The notes under the pieces are model-generated. The model ran no database searches, was not told the DNA's origin, and saw nothing but the letters and a program-made list of their open reading frames with translations. Below, in pieces: positions 1 to 9,168 of a DNA stretch of 47,774 bases. The number at the start of each line of letters is the position of its first letter. The first letter of the stretch is position 1. Position numbers and translations under genes: made by a program. The stretch comes from UASB124 sp964446935 (GTDB taxonomy: Bacteria; Babelota; Babeliae; Babelales; RVW-14), in assembly GCA_964446935.1 (NCBI GenBank), contig CAYUQI010000010.1:1-47774 (forward strand), given 5' to 3'.

Positions 1-4
1 TTAA

Positions 5-30
5 AAACCCGGCTGGATTCAGCCGGGTTT
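5..30 (-). terminator. Rho-independent terminator of the porin-like gene
   Basis: An 11-bp perfect GC-rich stem (5-15 paired with 20-30) closes a 4-nt loop. Read on the minus strand it is followed by a run of T. It lies about 35 nt past the stop of the barrel gene at 66-2075 and fits an intrinsic terminator for it. Confidence 0.8.
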
Positions 31-65
31 AAAAAACTCATGTTTTCTAATCAAATAAATATTGA

Positions 66-2075
66 TTAGAACTTAAAATCAAACAAGACATTGACCAGAT
101 ATGCTGGATCGTTGCTCAATCTAAACATTGAAGGATCGGTATCTCTAACTGTTTGAGGAATCAGTTCAAAGAAATCACCCTTCAATGGAACCCCTTTAAC
201 ATCGCTAAAGAATCCACCAGGGAAAAATGCACAGATGTTAGCGTAAAACTTAAGATCCTTAATAACCGAACATTGTAATAAAAGGTTTACTTCTGTTCCC
301 ATGTATGAACGTGCTTTATTCACAGGATCAACATATCCAGGATAAAAAGCATCTCTAGGATCATTAACAGGAACAAATTTATTAACCTCTTTGGCCTTCC
401 AAAATGCAACAATATTTGGATTAATACTTAAATCTCTAATAAAAGTCTTTGGCGTCCAGGTTAAGCCGATACCAGCAAGCTGAAGATCACTAAAAAACAT
501 ATCATCGTCTGATTCAGTTACCTGCCATCCTGGCGCAGCCATAACAGGTCTTCGCAATGAACGTTCGTCAAGAATCAAAATACTCTTGACTCGTTTTCCA
601 CTATACAATTCATGAAGCCCAACAAAACCGTGATATGTTTTATTTTTTTCTTCGTCATGAGGATTAAAATCACCAGATGCATAGCCATAAGCAAACGCTA
701 CCTTCAAATTCCAATCTTGAAAGTTATAAGCACCATCGACAACAGTCATCCAGCCATCAAGTCTATTATCATAGGCAGGGCGGAAACGGTCCGTAGCATT
801 GTAATATGTAGTACCTGTGATCTGCTTACCATTTTGGCTTGTTCCATCACCTATAATAGGTAGATTTGCAGCTGCTTTTGCTGCTGGAGTGAGTAAAACT
901 GGTTTTGATGTAGCTAATGCAGGATCACCATCAAGAATTTTAGTGTATATTTCCACTAAAGAACCATCTCTATTATTAATATTGGGACGGTTGCGATCAA
1001 TATTGTACATCTTTTGTTTGCCATAGTTGAAAGCTGCTTCAGCACCAAATTCAAAATTCTTAAACTCATACTCAAACCCTAAACCATATGAACCCCATTG
1101 TGATTTTGCATCAGGTGGAAATTCAACTTTTTGATCTGAGGCAGCATTATAAAAAACAAATGGCTCAAACTCAAGATTACCAATCCATGAATCTTTCAGC
1201 GCCTTCCACTTCAACCGTGCTGCAAACAAATCATCGTCTTTTGCAACGCCACGCCATGGAGTTGCGCTACGTCCAACAACATAACGCTTGTCCAACGTTA
1301 ATGTATCCCACAAAGTCTTTCCATGTTCTTCAAATCGTGAATAATACAAGTCATAGGACAAACGATCCTTGATGATGACACCATTGAGATCAATACCAGG
1401 AGCCGATTTATCATCAGAATAACTAAACAACCCAAGCAACTCTTTGTTGTATCCATAGAAACCGCCTAATGCTATTTCACGACCAAGCCCAAAAGGAAAC
1501 CATCCTAATTTGAGCATCTGTAAATAATCAGTGTCTTTGGAACCAAAGGCAGCATTAAGCGAAAACTGCAACCATGCATCTTTAAAATAAATTAATGTTT
1601 TGCCAGATGTATGGGAGTGTGCTCCAAAAACAGTATCAATTTTTTTATTAAGAGTAAGGTTACTTGGGCCAATAGGACCAGAATCTTTATCAGCAAAAGT
1701 TAATGCATATCCCCACACACTTTTATGACGAAGGTCAATATAAAATTCTGCCGCCTTGTGGCCATATTTTATTTGCCCAAAATCAGCATCAAAATTCAGA
1801 TCAATGAGTTCTTTGAAAAAATCATTTTCATCAGGAATATTCTTATTAAGCATATAGCAGTTGTCTTTAAACATGTTTTCAACTTTTAGACGACCACCAA
1901 TAGTTAACGTTGCATCACCTCGTTTGAACGTAAATGGACGCTTGGTTCCTGGTGCATATTTTGGTACCAAAGACTTTTCCAACCGCGTCATTGGTTCGGT
2001 TGGCGCAGCACAAATACTACCGACTAAGCCCGCTAACACAATGCCAACGGTACTTTTCCTGATGAAGTTGTCCAT
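66..2075 (-). CDS. Porin-like outer-membrane beta-barrel protein
   Basis: A 669-residue protein with an N-terminal Sec signal peptide (about residues 1-23, ending CAA-P). The mature part is rich in alternating aromatic and polar residues (short motifs such as WLQFSL, YDLYYSRFEE, FEFGAEAAF), as expected for amphipathic strands of a beta-barrel. It ends in VLFDFKF, and a terminal Phe is the usual signal recognised by the BAM assembly machinery. An AAAGGG ribosome site lies just upstream of the ATG. By inference it sits in the outer membrane as a channel or substrate-specific porin. The general look resembles alginate-export or carbohydrate-porin barrels, but I cannot name a family. It is transcribed after murC, probably from its own promoter at 2136-2164, and ends at the hairpin at 5-30. 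Confidence 0.72.
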   Translation of the reverse strand: MDNFIRKSTVGIVLAGLVGSICAAPTEPMTRLEKSLVPKYAPGTKRPFTFKRGDATLTIGGRLKVENMFKDNCYMLNKNIPDENDFFKELIDLNFDADFGQIKYGHKAAEFYIDLRHKSVWGYALTFADKDSGPIGPSNLTLNKKIDTVFGAHSHTSGKTLIYFKDAWLQFSLNAAFGSKDTDYLQMLKLGWFPFGLGREIALGGFYGYNKELLGLFSYSDDKSAPGIDLNGVIIKDRLSYDLYYSRFEEHGKTLWDTLTLDKRYVVGRSATPWRGVAKDDDLFAARLKWKALKDSWIGNLEFEPFVFYNAASDQKVEFPPDAKSQWGSYGLGFEYEFKNFEFGAEAAFNYGKQKMYNIDRNRPNINNRDGSLVEIYTKILDGDPALATSKPVLLTPAAKAAANLPIIGDGTSQNGKQITGTTYYNATDRFRPAYDNRLDGWMTVVDGAYNFQDWNLKVAFAYGYASGDFNPHDEEKNKTYHGFVGLHELYSGKRVKSILILDERSLRRPVMAAPGWQVTESDDDMFFSDLQLAGIGLTWTPKTFIRDLSINPNIVAFWKAKEVNKFVPVNDPRDAFYPGYVDPVNKARSYMGTEVNLLLQCSVIKDLKFYANICAFFPGGFFSDVKGVPLKGDFFELIPQTVRDTDPSMFRLSNDPAYLVNVLFDFKF

Positions 2076-2135
2076 AAATTACCCTTTGTAAAAACAAGGA
2101 CAGAAGATGCTTTACACTTACTCACTCGAGTGGAA

Positions 2136-2164
2136 AGAATTACGGATCTTTGGGGTTTTGTCAA
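2136..2164 (-). promoter_or_regulatory. Candidate sigma70-type promoter for the porin-like gene
   Basis: On the minus strand a perfect TTGACA (2159-2164) is followed after 16-17 nt by a weak -10 (TAATTC or AATTCT, about 2136-2142). It lies between the murC stop and the porin start and would allow the porin to be transcribed separately from murC. The -10 match is poor. Confidence 0.4.
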
Positions 2165-2169
2165 TTGGA

Positions 2170-3594
2170 TTATTGATTTTCAGCCACCAACGCTTCACCC
2201 ACTTGATTCACCTTACCGGCGCCAATGGTGAGCAACAAATCCCCCTCTGCCATAATCGCTGGCAATTCTTGCATAACATCGTTATACGTTGGGGTATATT
2301 TGACCTGCATTGATGGCTTATGCGCTTTGATCGCTTGCACAAGCCGATCTGAGGTTATGCCTGGAATAGGCGCTTCGCTGGCAGGATAAATATCGGTGAT
2401 ATAGAGCGTATCAATGTTGTACGCTTGCCCTTGAGAACTGGCAAACACTTCAATGAACTCCTGCCATAACTTTTCAGTTCGAGTGAACCGATGAGGCTGA
2501 AACACGACATGGAGACGCTTTTTTGCCCTTCGCTGAGCCACCAACAGAATCGTTTTAATTTCGGTAGGATGATGTCCATAATCATCAAAAACATCAGCTC
2601 CTTTAAACATCCCTTTGTATTCAAAGCGACGTTCAACCCCTTTAAATGTTTCTAGTGCAGCAGCAATATCAGCAAAAGGAACTTCAAATTCAAGACATAA
2701 ACCAATGGCAGCTAAAGAATTGAGCACATTGTGCCGTCCCGGAATATTGAGGGTAATATGCCCCAATAATTTCTTTTCTTTCTGGTGCGAACCAGGAAGC
2801 ACGGTATTAACATATACATCAAAGCTTGATGAACTTATTCCCAGCTCAACATTATCACCCATTACATCAGCATCAGCGCTGAAACCATACTTAACGGTAT
2901 ACACGTGAGCCAAAGGGAGAATAGAACGAATCGGCTCATCATCAATACAAACAAATGCTCGGCCATAAAACGGCAGTCGTGCTAAAAAGTTTTTAAAGGT
3001 TGTCTTAATGTCATCTAAATCTTTGTAGGTATCCAAGTGTTCAGCATCGATATTGGTAACCACAGCCATTGTAGGTGCTAAATACAGCAATGAACGATCG
3101 CTTTCATCTGCTTCAGCAATAAGCATTTCACCGCCACCCATCTGAGCGTTGTTGGCTATGTTTTTAAGCACCCCACCGACAATAACGGTTGGCTGACGCC
3201 CGGCTTCAATCATAATATGTGAAATAAGCGATGTTGTTGTTGTTTTGCCATGAGCACCGGAAACAGCAACACTGTACTTGGTACGCATGAGCTCAGCAAG
3301 CATGAGCGCACGAGGAATAACCGGAATACCCTTTTCAAGCGCTGCTTGAATTTCTGGGTCAGTTTGCTTAACGGCAGAAGAATACACAAGCACATCAGCA
3401 TCATGAATGTGGGACACATTGTGTCCAAAATACACGGTGCATCCAATTGATTGCAAATGTTGGATGGTTTTAGTATTGCTGCCCAAATCGCAGCCGGAAA
3501 CAGTATAGCCACGCAACTTTAGAATCTCGGCAATACCACTCATCCCAATGCCGCCAATCCCCATAAAATGAACATGCTCTCGTTTTTTGTACAT
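2170..3594 (-). CDS. murC: UDP-N-acetylmuramate--L-alanine ligase (MurC)
   Basis: MurC catalyses the ATP-dependent addition of L-Ala to UDP-MurNAc, the first step of the peptidoglycan stem peptide, in the cytoplasm. The 474-residue protein has the usual length. It opens with the Rossmann-like MGIGGIGMSG motif (residues 11-20), followed by the Mur-ligase P-loop GAHGKTTTT (113-121), the EADESDRS substrate and metal motif, a VTNIDAEHLD segment, and the C-terminal DDYGHHPTEI motif typical of MurC. No signal peptide is present. It lies 6 nt downstream of an aminotransferase on the same strand, so the two are probably co-transcribed. This shows the organism retains at least part of the peptidoglycan pathway. 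Family assignment is secure. Confidence 0.96.
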   Translation of the reverse strand: MYKKREHVHFMGIGGIGMSGIAEILKLRGYTVSGCDLGSNTKTIQHLQSIGCTVYFGHNVSHIHDADVLVYSSAVKQTDPEIQAALEKGIPVIPRALMLAELMRTKYSVAVSGAHGKTTTTSLISHIMIEAGRQPTVIVGGVLKNIANNAQMGGGEMLIAEADESDRSLLYLAPTMAVVTNIDAEHLDTYKDLDDIKTTFKNFLARLPFYGRAFVCIDDEPIRSILPLAHVYTVKYGFSADADVMGDNVELGISSSSFDVYVNTVLPGSHQKEKKLLGHITLNIPGRHNVLNSLAAIGLCLEFEVPFADIAAALETFKGVERRFEYKGMFKGADVFDDYGHHPTEIKTILLVAQRRAKKRLHVVFQPHRFTRTEKLWQEFIEVFASSQGQAYNIDTLYITDIYPASEAPIPGITSDRLVQAIKAHKPSMQVKYTPTYNDVMQELPAIMAEGDLLLTIGAGKVNQVGEALVAENQ

Positions 3595-3600
3595 GGTCGC

Positions 3601-4749
3601 TCACATAAAAAATTTGACGATACGATTAATACCTTCTTCTAAATATGCCTTATCACGCGCATAACACAAGCGCAAAAATGGTTTGCCTGATGGTCCAAAC
3701 GAACTACCAGGAACCATGGATACTTTAGCCTTGTGCAAAATGCTCATGCACAAATCGGTTGCATCTTCCTGATCAGTCTTGAGAAAAGCAAACAAGCTTC
3801 CTTGTGGTTCAGCAACGCGTACAATGTTGTTCGCAATCAATGGGTGCAACAAACGCAATGTCATATCCCTATTGTTTTTAATCATTGCATGAAATTGTTG
3901 CGTAAATTCAGGGTGATCGAGTGCATAGAGCGCTGCATATTGAGCGGTATTATTGAGACAATTGAGCAAGGCATCTTGCATACCGGCCAGCGCTTTGTTA
4001 ACACGCTCAGGCATCACCAAGTAGCCAATACGCCAGCCACTCATCGCCATGTTTTTAGAAAACGTACTCGCTACAATAAGCCATTCACTTTGATTGATGA
4101 GTGGAAGTGCAGTTTGATACTCAGACGTAAACGCATAATCACGATATGCTTCGTCAATAATTAAATAGATGCCATGCTGTTCACACCACGACAGCAACTG
4201 GCGAATGGTAGCCAAAGGCACCACCATGCCGGTTGGATTACCAGGGTTGGCTAAAATAATAATTTTTGTCTTTTTAGTCGTTGCTGCTTTTATAGCAGCC
4301 ATATCAAGCTCAAAGGTAGTACGGCCAGTATTATCATGCTGTTTCATAGGAACAAAGACCGGAACGCTACGCGATGCAGCCGTCAAAATATTGTACGCCG
4401 GATAGGTTGGCTCAGGGATAAGAACCTCATCTCCTGGATTCAGAATCGATAAATAAAGCAGTGATAAACCACCAATGCAGCCATGGGTGGGCAAGATTTG
4501 ATTGACTGTGATAGAGGCCCCATATGTTGCTGACAACACGGTTGCCAACTTTTCACGCAATACCTTAAGCCCCCAACAGCTTTCGTAATAATCAGTTTTA
4601 TCCGTCTTTAATAACGTCTGAATATGATCTTTGATTTGCTGCGGAATACCGCCGATCTTAACAGAACCCTGTGACAACGAAATGTATTCATCACTACTTT
4701 TTGCAATCTCTTCAATCTTTTTAATTCCTGACAACGGAATTTCCAACAT
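3601..4749 (-). CDS. Class I/II PLP-dependent aminotransferase
   Basis: A 382-residue fold-type I aminotransferase. Visible landmarks are the LANPGNPTG motif (about 167-174), the IIDEAY segment with the PLP-pyridine Asp (198-202), and STFSKNMAMSGWRIGY, where Lys232 is the expected Schiff-base lysine. The late RLCYA carries the Arg that normally binds the substrate carboxylate. It belongs to the aspartate, alanine, aromatic or LL-diaminopimelate aminotransferase superfamily, and the exact substrate cannot be read from sequence. An AAGG ribosome site lies 8 nt before the ATG. It is followed after 6 nt by murC, so an inferred role is supplying an amino acid for the stem peptide, such as alanine or a diaminopimelate precursor. 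A general amino-acid transaminase is equally possible. Confidence 0.9.
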   Translation of the reverse strand: MLEIPLSGIKKIEEIAKSSDEYISLSQGSVKIGGIPQQIKDHIQTLLKTDKTDYYESCWGLKVLREKLATVLSATYGASITVNQILPTHGCIGGLSLLYLSILNPGDEVLIPEPTYPAYNILTAASRSVPVFVPMKQHDNTGRTTFELDMAAIKAATTKKTKIIILANPGNPTGMVVPLATIRQLLSWCEQHGIYLIIDEAYRDYAFTSEYQTALPLINQSEWLIVASTFSKNMAMSGWRIGYLVMPERVNKALAGMQDALLNCLNNTAQYAALYALDHPEFTQQFHAMIKNNRDMTLRLLHPLIANNIVRVAEPQGSLFAFLKTDQEDATDLCMSILHKAKVSMVPGSSFGPSGKPFLRLCYARDKAYLEEGINRIVKFFM

Positions 4750-4870
4750 GGCCAGCCTTTGTCATTAAAATTCCAAGAGAAATATTGTTCAAAATCGCAT
4801 CATCCAAATTGAATAGATATGTTATACATTAATTTTAAAAAGATTGGTAGAGGAAAAAGGGCTAAAGAAA

Positions 4871-4903
4871 AAGAGGCGCGGTTTTTTTGATTCCGCGCCT
4901 CTT
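4871..4903 (-). terminator. Rho-independent terminator of the polyproline gene
   Basis: An 11-bp perfect stem (4871-4881 with 4893-4903) encloses an 11-nt loop. On the minus strand it is followed by a T-rich stretch. It sits about 20 nt after the stop of the gene at 4924-6783. Confidence 0.8.
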
Positions 4904-4923
4904 AACATGTTTAACGATTATTT

Positions 4924-6783
4924 TTAATCAATCCCAAGTATCTCTTTTGCTCTTTGTTCTTGTTCTTCTTTTGTTTTGTCTTTAAAACTTCTTACATCAA
5001 TAGAAAAAATGAGAGGCTTATCTTTGTATTTTTCTTTTAACTTCGTTTTCAGGTCGTCTGAAATTAGTAAATTATCAACACCTTTATTCACGAGATTGGC
5101 TGGTGTCTTTGTTGCAGTTGAAGACGAAGCACCAACTGAAGGTGGAGGCGGCGGTGGTGGGGGTGGTGTGCCACTTGTTGTTGATGATGACGAAGACGAG
5201 GACAAGGTTGCTGGTACCTTTTTTAGTGCTGTTTTTGTTGGTGTATACTTTTGATATCCAAATTTTGTAACTTCTTCTTTTGGCTGAATTTGTCCAATAA
5301 CCTCAGATAGTGGTTTTTTAGAGCCATCATCCATTTTGACTATCAATGTTTGCACACAAAAACTACGGTCTTTTGATTGAACACGATCCTGCATATTTTT
5401 CCATTCATCTGAACCAACAATCTCTTTCATTGTTTCTTCAGGAACAAGTACCTCTTTTTTTTGCACCAATTGTTCAATAAATATGTGTATTTGTGCTATT
5501 TCAGCAAGTATCTTTTTTGTTTCTGGCCCAGCCTGCCCACTTAATTTTCTATTCAACTTTCCTAAATTCAAAATAAGCGTCTTTAAAGAATTAGATAGAT
5601 CTCTTGGCTCAGTATGGTCCATAATATGCTGAAACACCGATGTATCTTTGAACAGATACCCCATCCAGGGATAACGATCAACAGCCCCAATAATACGATC
5701 ATACAATGTCACCCAGTTCTCAGCTTCAACCTCATTCTCTATCATTAAATCCAAAAGAATATCCAGCGTATTTGCATTAACTTCTTTTATTTCATTATTA
5801 ATTGGTTGCCCACCGTTGATTTTTCCCTCAACCGATGCTTTATAAGCAGGACGACTTGTTTTAATTGTGTTTTTTATACTTGTCACGAAAACGCTTCCGG
5901 AAGCTCGCGCAATAATACTTCTTATCTTCTTTTCACCATCTTCGCCACGACGAATCTCTCCAAGTGTTTTCGGAGTAACCTTGGAACCTACAACTTGACT
6001 TATGATTTTATTTTCCGTCTCAGACGCCCAAATTTCAGCCCACTCAACGCCTGTAAAATCCAAATAGGTATTCAACTGTGCACGATAATATTCTTCTTCT
6101 GTTTTTCCGGAAGCCTGAATTTGCTGTTGAACAAGCGCTTGAGCAGCAGCAACATCATCCTTGGTCCAATCATCAGATACCGTTTCCAGTTGTTCCCATA
6201 TCCCTCGTTTCCATACATCAGCAATACTCCCTAGAGCTTTTTGCTTTATGTCTTCAAGTTTTTTAATCATCCTTTCAATCTTATCAACCACATCAAACAG
6301 ATCTTCCACAGATTTTATATCTTGAATTTTATTTCCAGAAATAAAAGATGCAACGTCACTCAAACCATCAGTTAAGCCGGCCAAGCCATGATCCACCGCA
6401 GTATCCAAGGCGGTGGCAATACCCGCAATATCATTAGCCTTCTTTTGCAACGCTTCTGTCAGTTTTACCTGCAATTTTTGTTTCTCTTTTTCTAATTGTA
6501 CAATCTTCTGTTGCGCGGCAGCAGGAGCAAGGGCAATGCCTCTCTCTTTTTCAAGTTCTTTAAGCAAAGCGTTATACTCCTGCGGAGTCGGCGAAAGTTT
6601 CCATTGTTTTGCATGTAGATTAAAAAAGGCACGACCAGTCTTTGGAGATAATAATTTTGACTTGTCATCAGCAGAAATATCTACCATAGCCTTTTGCGCT
6701 TTAGCTTCATAATCCATCCCGTAAATATAAGATCCACAAAATGCAAACATTATAATAATTTGAGATATCTTTAAATGAATCAT
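4924..6783 (-). CDS. Exported protein with coiled coil and WASP-like polyproline tract
   Basis: A 619-residue protein with no family I recognise. It has a signal peptide (about 1-22, followed by Met-Asp) and a helical N-terminal half with a coiled coil (about 85-115, Lys/Glu/Gln-rich heptads). Further helical sequence follows, then a Ser/Thr linker, then nine consecutive prolines encoded at 5140-5166. After that comes a short helical tail with NLLISDDLKTKLKEKY. Polyproline next to a short amphipathic helix is the arrangement of host actin-assembly proteins and of bacterial mimics such as RickA. That is only an analogy here, since I see no clear WH2 or VCA consensus. The start is supported by a GGGTGA site. 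It begins 14 nt after the stop of the barrel gene at 6798 and is probably co-transcribed with it. A terminator follows at 4871-4903. Confidence 0.72.
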   Translation of the reverse strand: MIHLKISQIIIMFAFCGSYIYGMDYEAKAQKAMVDISADDKSKLLSPKTGRAFFNLHAKQWKLSPTPQEYNALLKELEKERGIALAPAAAQQKIVQLEKEKQKLQVKLTEALQKKANDIAGIATALDTAVDHGLAGLTDGLSDVASFISGNKIQDIKSVEDLFDVVDKIERMIKKLEDIKQKALGSIADVWKRGIWEQLETVSDDWTKDDVAAAQALVQQQIQASGKTEEEYYRAQLNTYLDFTGVEWAEIWASETENKIISQVVGSKVTPKTLGEIRRGEDGEKKIRSIIARASGSVFVTSIKNTIKTSRPAYKASVEGKINGGQPINNEIKEVNANTLDILLDLMIENEVEAENWVTLYDRIIGAVDRYPWMGYLFKDTSVFQHIMDHTEPRDLSNSLKTLILNLGKLNRKLSGQAGPETKKILAEIAQIHIFIEQLVQKKEVLVPEETMKEIVGSDEWKNMQDRVQSKDRSFCVQTLIVKMDDGSKKPLSEVIGQIQPKEEVTKFGYQKYTPTKTALKKVPATLSSSSSSSTTSGTPPPPPPPPPSVGASSSTATKTPANLVNKGVDNLLISDDLKTKLKEKYKDKPLIFSIDVRSFKDKTKEEQEQRAKEILGID

Positions 6784-6797
6784 CTGTCACCCATCAT

Positions 6798-8306
6798 TTA
6801 TACATTTAAACTGACGCCACCCCAACATTGCCACATTGATAAAGCCTTATTGCTTGACGCGTTTTCATAAGCAGCGCCAGCCTGAGCAGTCCCTAAAACG
6901 TTCTTCCAGGTAAAAGCTGAACCTACCGTTGCATAAAATTTGTTGGTACATAATGATGGATGTTGTGCCGAAGAAATATTTAAATTGCTCGCCTTAATCA
7001 CAGTAGTATCATCAAAAGGCACCGGCGCGGCACTACCATCATTAATGTTGGAATGAATTGTCTTGCTACTATCGTCAGGCGCAACATTTCCATTAACAAG
7101 AACCAAATCATCCCCCATAAGTGCAATAGCAACGCGTTCGTCCCACCCATTCTTTAAGTGAGCTTTTTCTTGAGCCCTCACATACAAGTTATAACCTATT
7201 TCGATGTTGAATGTATTGACGGAAAAGTTAAGTGCCGTTAACCAATTAAACGATGACCTAGGAGTAATTTCAAGGTCCTTAGTCAAGTAATTTATAAGAG
7301 GAATAGGACGGTCAGTAATTATATTATTGTGCGCCCCCATATATCTACTCCACTGGCCATTGGACTGTAAATCAAACGATCGTTTCTCTGAACTCTCAAA
7401 AAGATACTGATATTCAAAGGTGTTGATGAACTTCATTTTTTTAAGAATCTTGAAATCAACATCAAGCCCACACCCCAAACCAAGATGTCGTCCATTACCA
7501 ATCATTGGTTCAAAAACATACTGTGCCTTTGGCTTATACCCTGTTGGCAAAATAGCATCGGCATAAACATTAACAAAATACCAATTGCGTCCTGTCTTAA
7601 AACCAACTTGTGCCTTAATATCTGCAAGTCCTGCAAGCTTTTGCCACTGATTACTCATTTTGCCATACTTCATCAATGGATTATTGAAAGCTTCATGGGT
7701 ATTGTGAATCGTATATAAATGATCAAAAACGACGCCTGCAACAGGAATTCTTTCGTTCTGCTGGTTGTACTCTTGTAATTTTAGATTGGTCTCAACCTGC
7801 GTAAACGGAAAATAAACTGATATATAGAAATGTTTTAAAAAGTTTTTATAAAGAAGTATGGTTGCCCCAAATTGTTTATATTCTGGTTCAAGCTTTATAG
7901 TAGAACCAAAATTGTATAATACCGGTGGTAGTGCACCAGGATCACGACCAGGGTAAGGATCAAGTGGGTCAGAATTGGATGCTATATCAAGCCATTCAGC
8001 AGAAATATCTTTCTGGGCTTGGTCAGGAGCATCTAATCCTCTGACAAGCAACTCTCGTTTGTTATCGATAGAAAAATACCGAGCAAGATCACCAGAATTG
8101 GTTGATTCCTCATAAAAAACATTTGCATTGATAGTAAAACCACAGGCCGTTTGCATATTGTCAATTTTGTTTCTGGTATATGCATGTTGTAGAACTAGGT
8201 CTTGCGTTATATCGCGTGGTTTGAAAAATGTTTTGCCGGTCACGGCATCCAGTGGTGGTGCACTACACAGTATCGCAGCCACAATAAGAACAACGAGATG
8301 CATCAT
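6798..8306 (-). CDS. Outer-membrane beta-barrel protein
   Basis: An exported barrel-like protein of about 502 residues. The start is placed at ATG 8306, 5 nt after AAGGGGA. A TTG at 8324 is in frame but lies inside the ribosome-site region, and ATG 8303 is an equally close alternative. The signal peptide (MMHLVVLIVAAIL, then CSAPPLDA) precedes a body with repeated amphipathic strands (WYFVNVYADAIL, FNIEIGYNLYV, FYATVGSAFTWKNV). It ends MWQCWGGVSLNV, hydrophobic but without the terminal Phe. The sequence suggests a barrel of roughly 14-18 strands in the outer membrane. The function is unknown. The polyproline gene follows 14 nt downstream, so the pair may be expressed together. Family assignment rests on composition and pattern alone. 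Confidence 0.65.
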   Translation of the reverse strand: MMHLVVLIVAAILCSAPPLDAVTGKTFFKPRDITQDLVLQHAYTRNKIDNMQTACGFTINANVFYEESTNSGDLARYFSIDNKRELLVRGLDAPDQAQKDISAEWLDIASNSDPLDPYPGRDPGALPPVLYNFGSTIKLEPEYKQFGATILLYKNFLKHFYISVYFPFTQVETNLKLQEYNQQNERIPVAGVVFDHLYTIHNTHEAFNNPLMKYGKMSNQWQKLAGLADIKAQVGFKTGRNWYFVNVYADAILPTGYKPKAQYVFEPMIGNGRHLGLGCGLDVDFKILKKMKFINTFEYQYLFESSEKRSFDLQSNGQWSRYMGAHNNIITDRPIPLINYLTKDLEITPRSSFNWLTALNFSVNTFNIEIGYNLYVRAQEKAHLKNGWDERVAIALMGDDLVLVNGNVAPDDSSKTIHSNINDGSAAPVPFDDTTVIKASNLNISSAQHPSLCTNKFYATVGSAFTWKNVLGTAQAGAAYENASSNKALSMWQCWGGVSLNV

Positions 8307-8393
8307 AAAAATCCCCTTTCTCAAAAAAACTGTTTACTTTGATAATGTATGGTACCCAAGAGCGTGTACAACAGGCAACCATTTTGATCTTTG

Positions 8394-8927
8394 TTAGCCA
8401 GTTGCTGTTGTATTAAGCATGATCACCATTTCTGGGTACGTCAGGTACAACAGTACTCCAAGCCCAATAACCAGAATGGCGTGACGAATGAGTGTATGAA
8501 TTGATTCGTAAGCAGCATAGCGCTTATGGCCAATAAGAGTTCGATACCACACCCCGATGGCAGCAATGATCAAAATAATCCAATACTCCGGTGTAACAAA
8601 AATACGCAACAATACGTGCGTTGGTATGGTTAATAGATAAACGTCACTAGCAAATACCAATGTCACAGCATTGATAAAAACGGCTGTTCCCCAAAAATAT
8701 GGTTCTATGAACCAGGATTGTTTGGTCACCATACGCAGCAACGCCCCAACCATAATCCTTCCATGAGCGGCTGGCACACACAGGATGTAGCACGTCCACG
8801 TCAACAGAACAATAAGCAAGCCGGTAACAAAACCATAACGAAACACTTCGTAGGCAATAAAAGCGGCAATGATAACCAATACTGGAATGAGCACAAGGAC
8901 ATATTGAGGAAGAAAACGTTTTTTCAT
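8394..8927 (-). CDS. Small polytopic inner-membrane protein, function unknown
   Basis: A 177-residue hydrophobic protein with about five predicted transmembrane segments (roughly 8-28, 33-53, 80-100, 108-128, 145-167) and short, basic loops (LIGHKRYAAYESIHTLIRHA). I do not recognise a family. It lies upstream of the barrel gene on the same strand with an 87-nt gap, so co-transcription is possible but not shown. A TGAGG about 12 nt before the ATG is a weak ribosome site. Divergent transcription of the coiled-coil gene starts at 9169. Confidence 0.6.
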   Translation of the reverse strand: MKKRFLPQYVLVLIPVLVIIAAFIAYEVFRYGFVTGLLIVLLTWTCYILCVPAAHGRIMVGALLRMVTKQSWFIEPYFWGTAVFINAVTLVFASDVYLLTIPTHVLLRIFVTPEYWIILIIAAIGVWYRTLIGHKRYAAYESIHTLIRHAILVIGLGVLLYLTYPEMVIMLNTTATG

Positions 8928-9090
8928 AGAACAAAAACCTCACTACAAAACCCATCAACTTTGTATCATTTTTAAGCTTCAGCCTCTTAAAAGGCAAGAT
9001 TTTTGTAAGATTTTTCTCCAGATTCACCAAACATGTATTTTTCAAGCTTTTTCATAGTTTTTAAAAATCAGCAACATTATTAATTTATAA

Positions 9091-9120
9091 TTGAAAATGT
9101 TTAACTGGTTTCGCTATACT
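9091..9120 (+). promoter_or_regulatory. Sigma70-type promoter of the coiled-coil gene
   Basis: TTGAAA (9091-9096) and TATACT (9115-9120) are separated by 18 nt. Transcription would start near 9127 and give a leader of about 40 nt before the AGGGGGAG ribosome site and ATG 9169. The in-frame TTG at 9091 is therefore part of the -35 box, not a start codon. Confidence 0.6.
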
Positions 9121-9168
9121 AAATCTAGGAACTCACATAACACAAACTCTTTCAGGGGGAGAACTTTT

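Noticed and set aside
2107..2313. Plus-strand open frame overlapping the murC 3' end
   Set aside because: It lies on the opposite strand to the secure murC gene and has no ribosome site.
4976..5254. Plus-strand frame with a poly-glycine run
   Set aside because: The poly-Gly is the reverse complement of the proline tract of the real minus-strand gene.
8307..8324. TTG start for the barrel protein
   Set aside because: The TTG would place the ribosome site AAGGGGA inside the coding region. ATG 8306 with that site is the better start.
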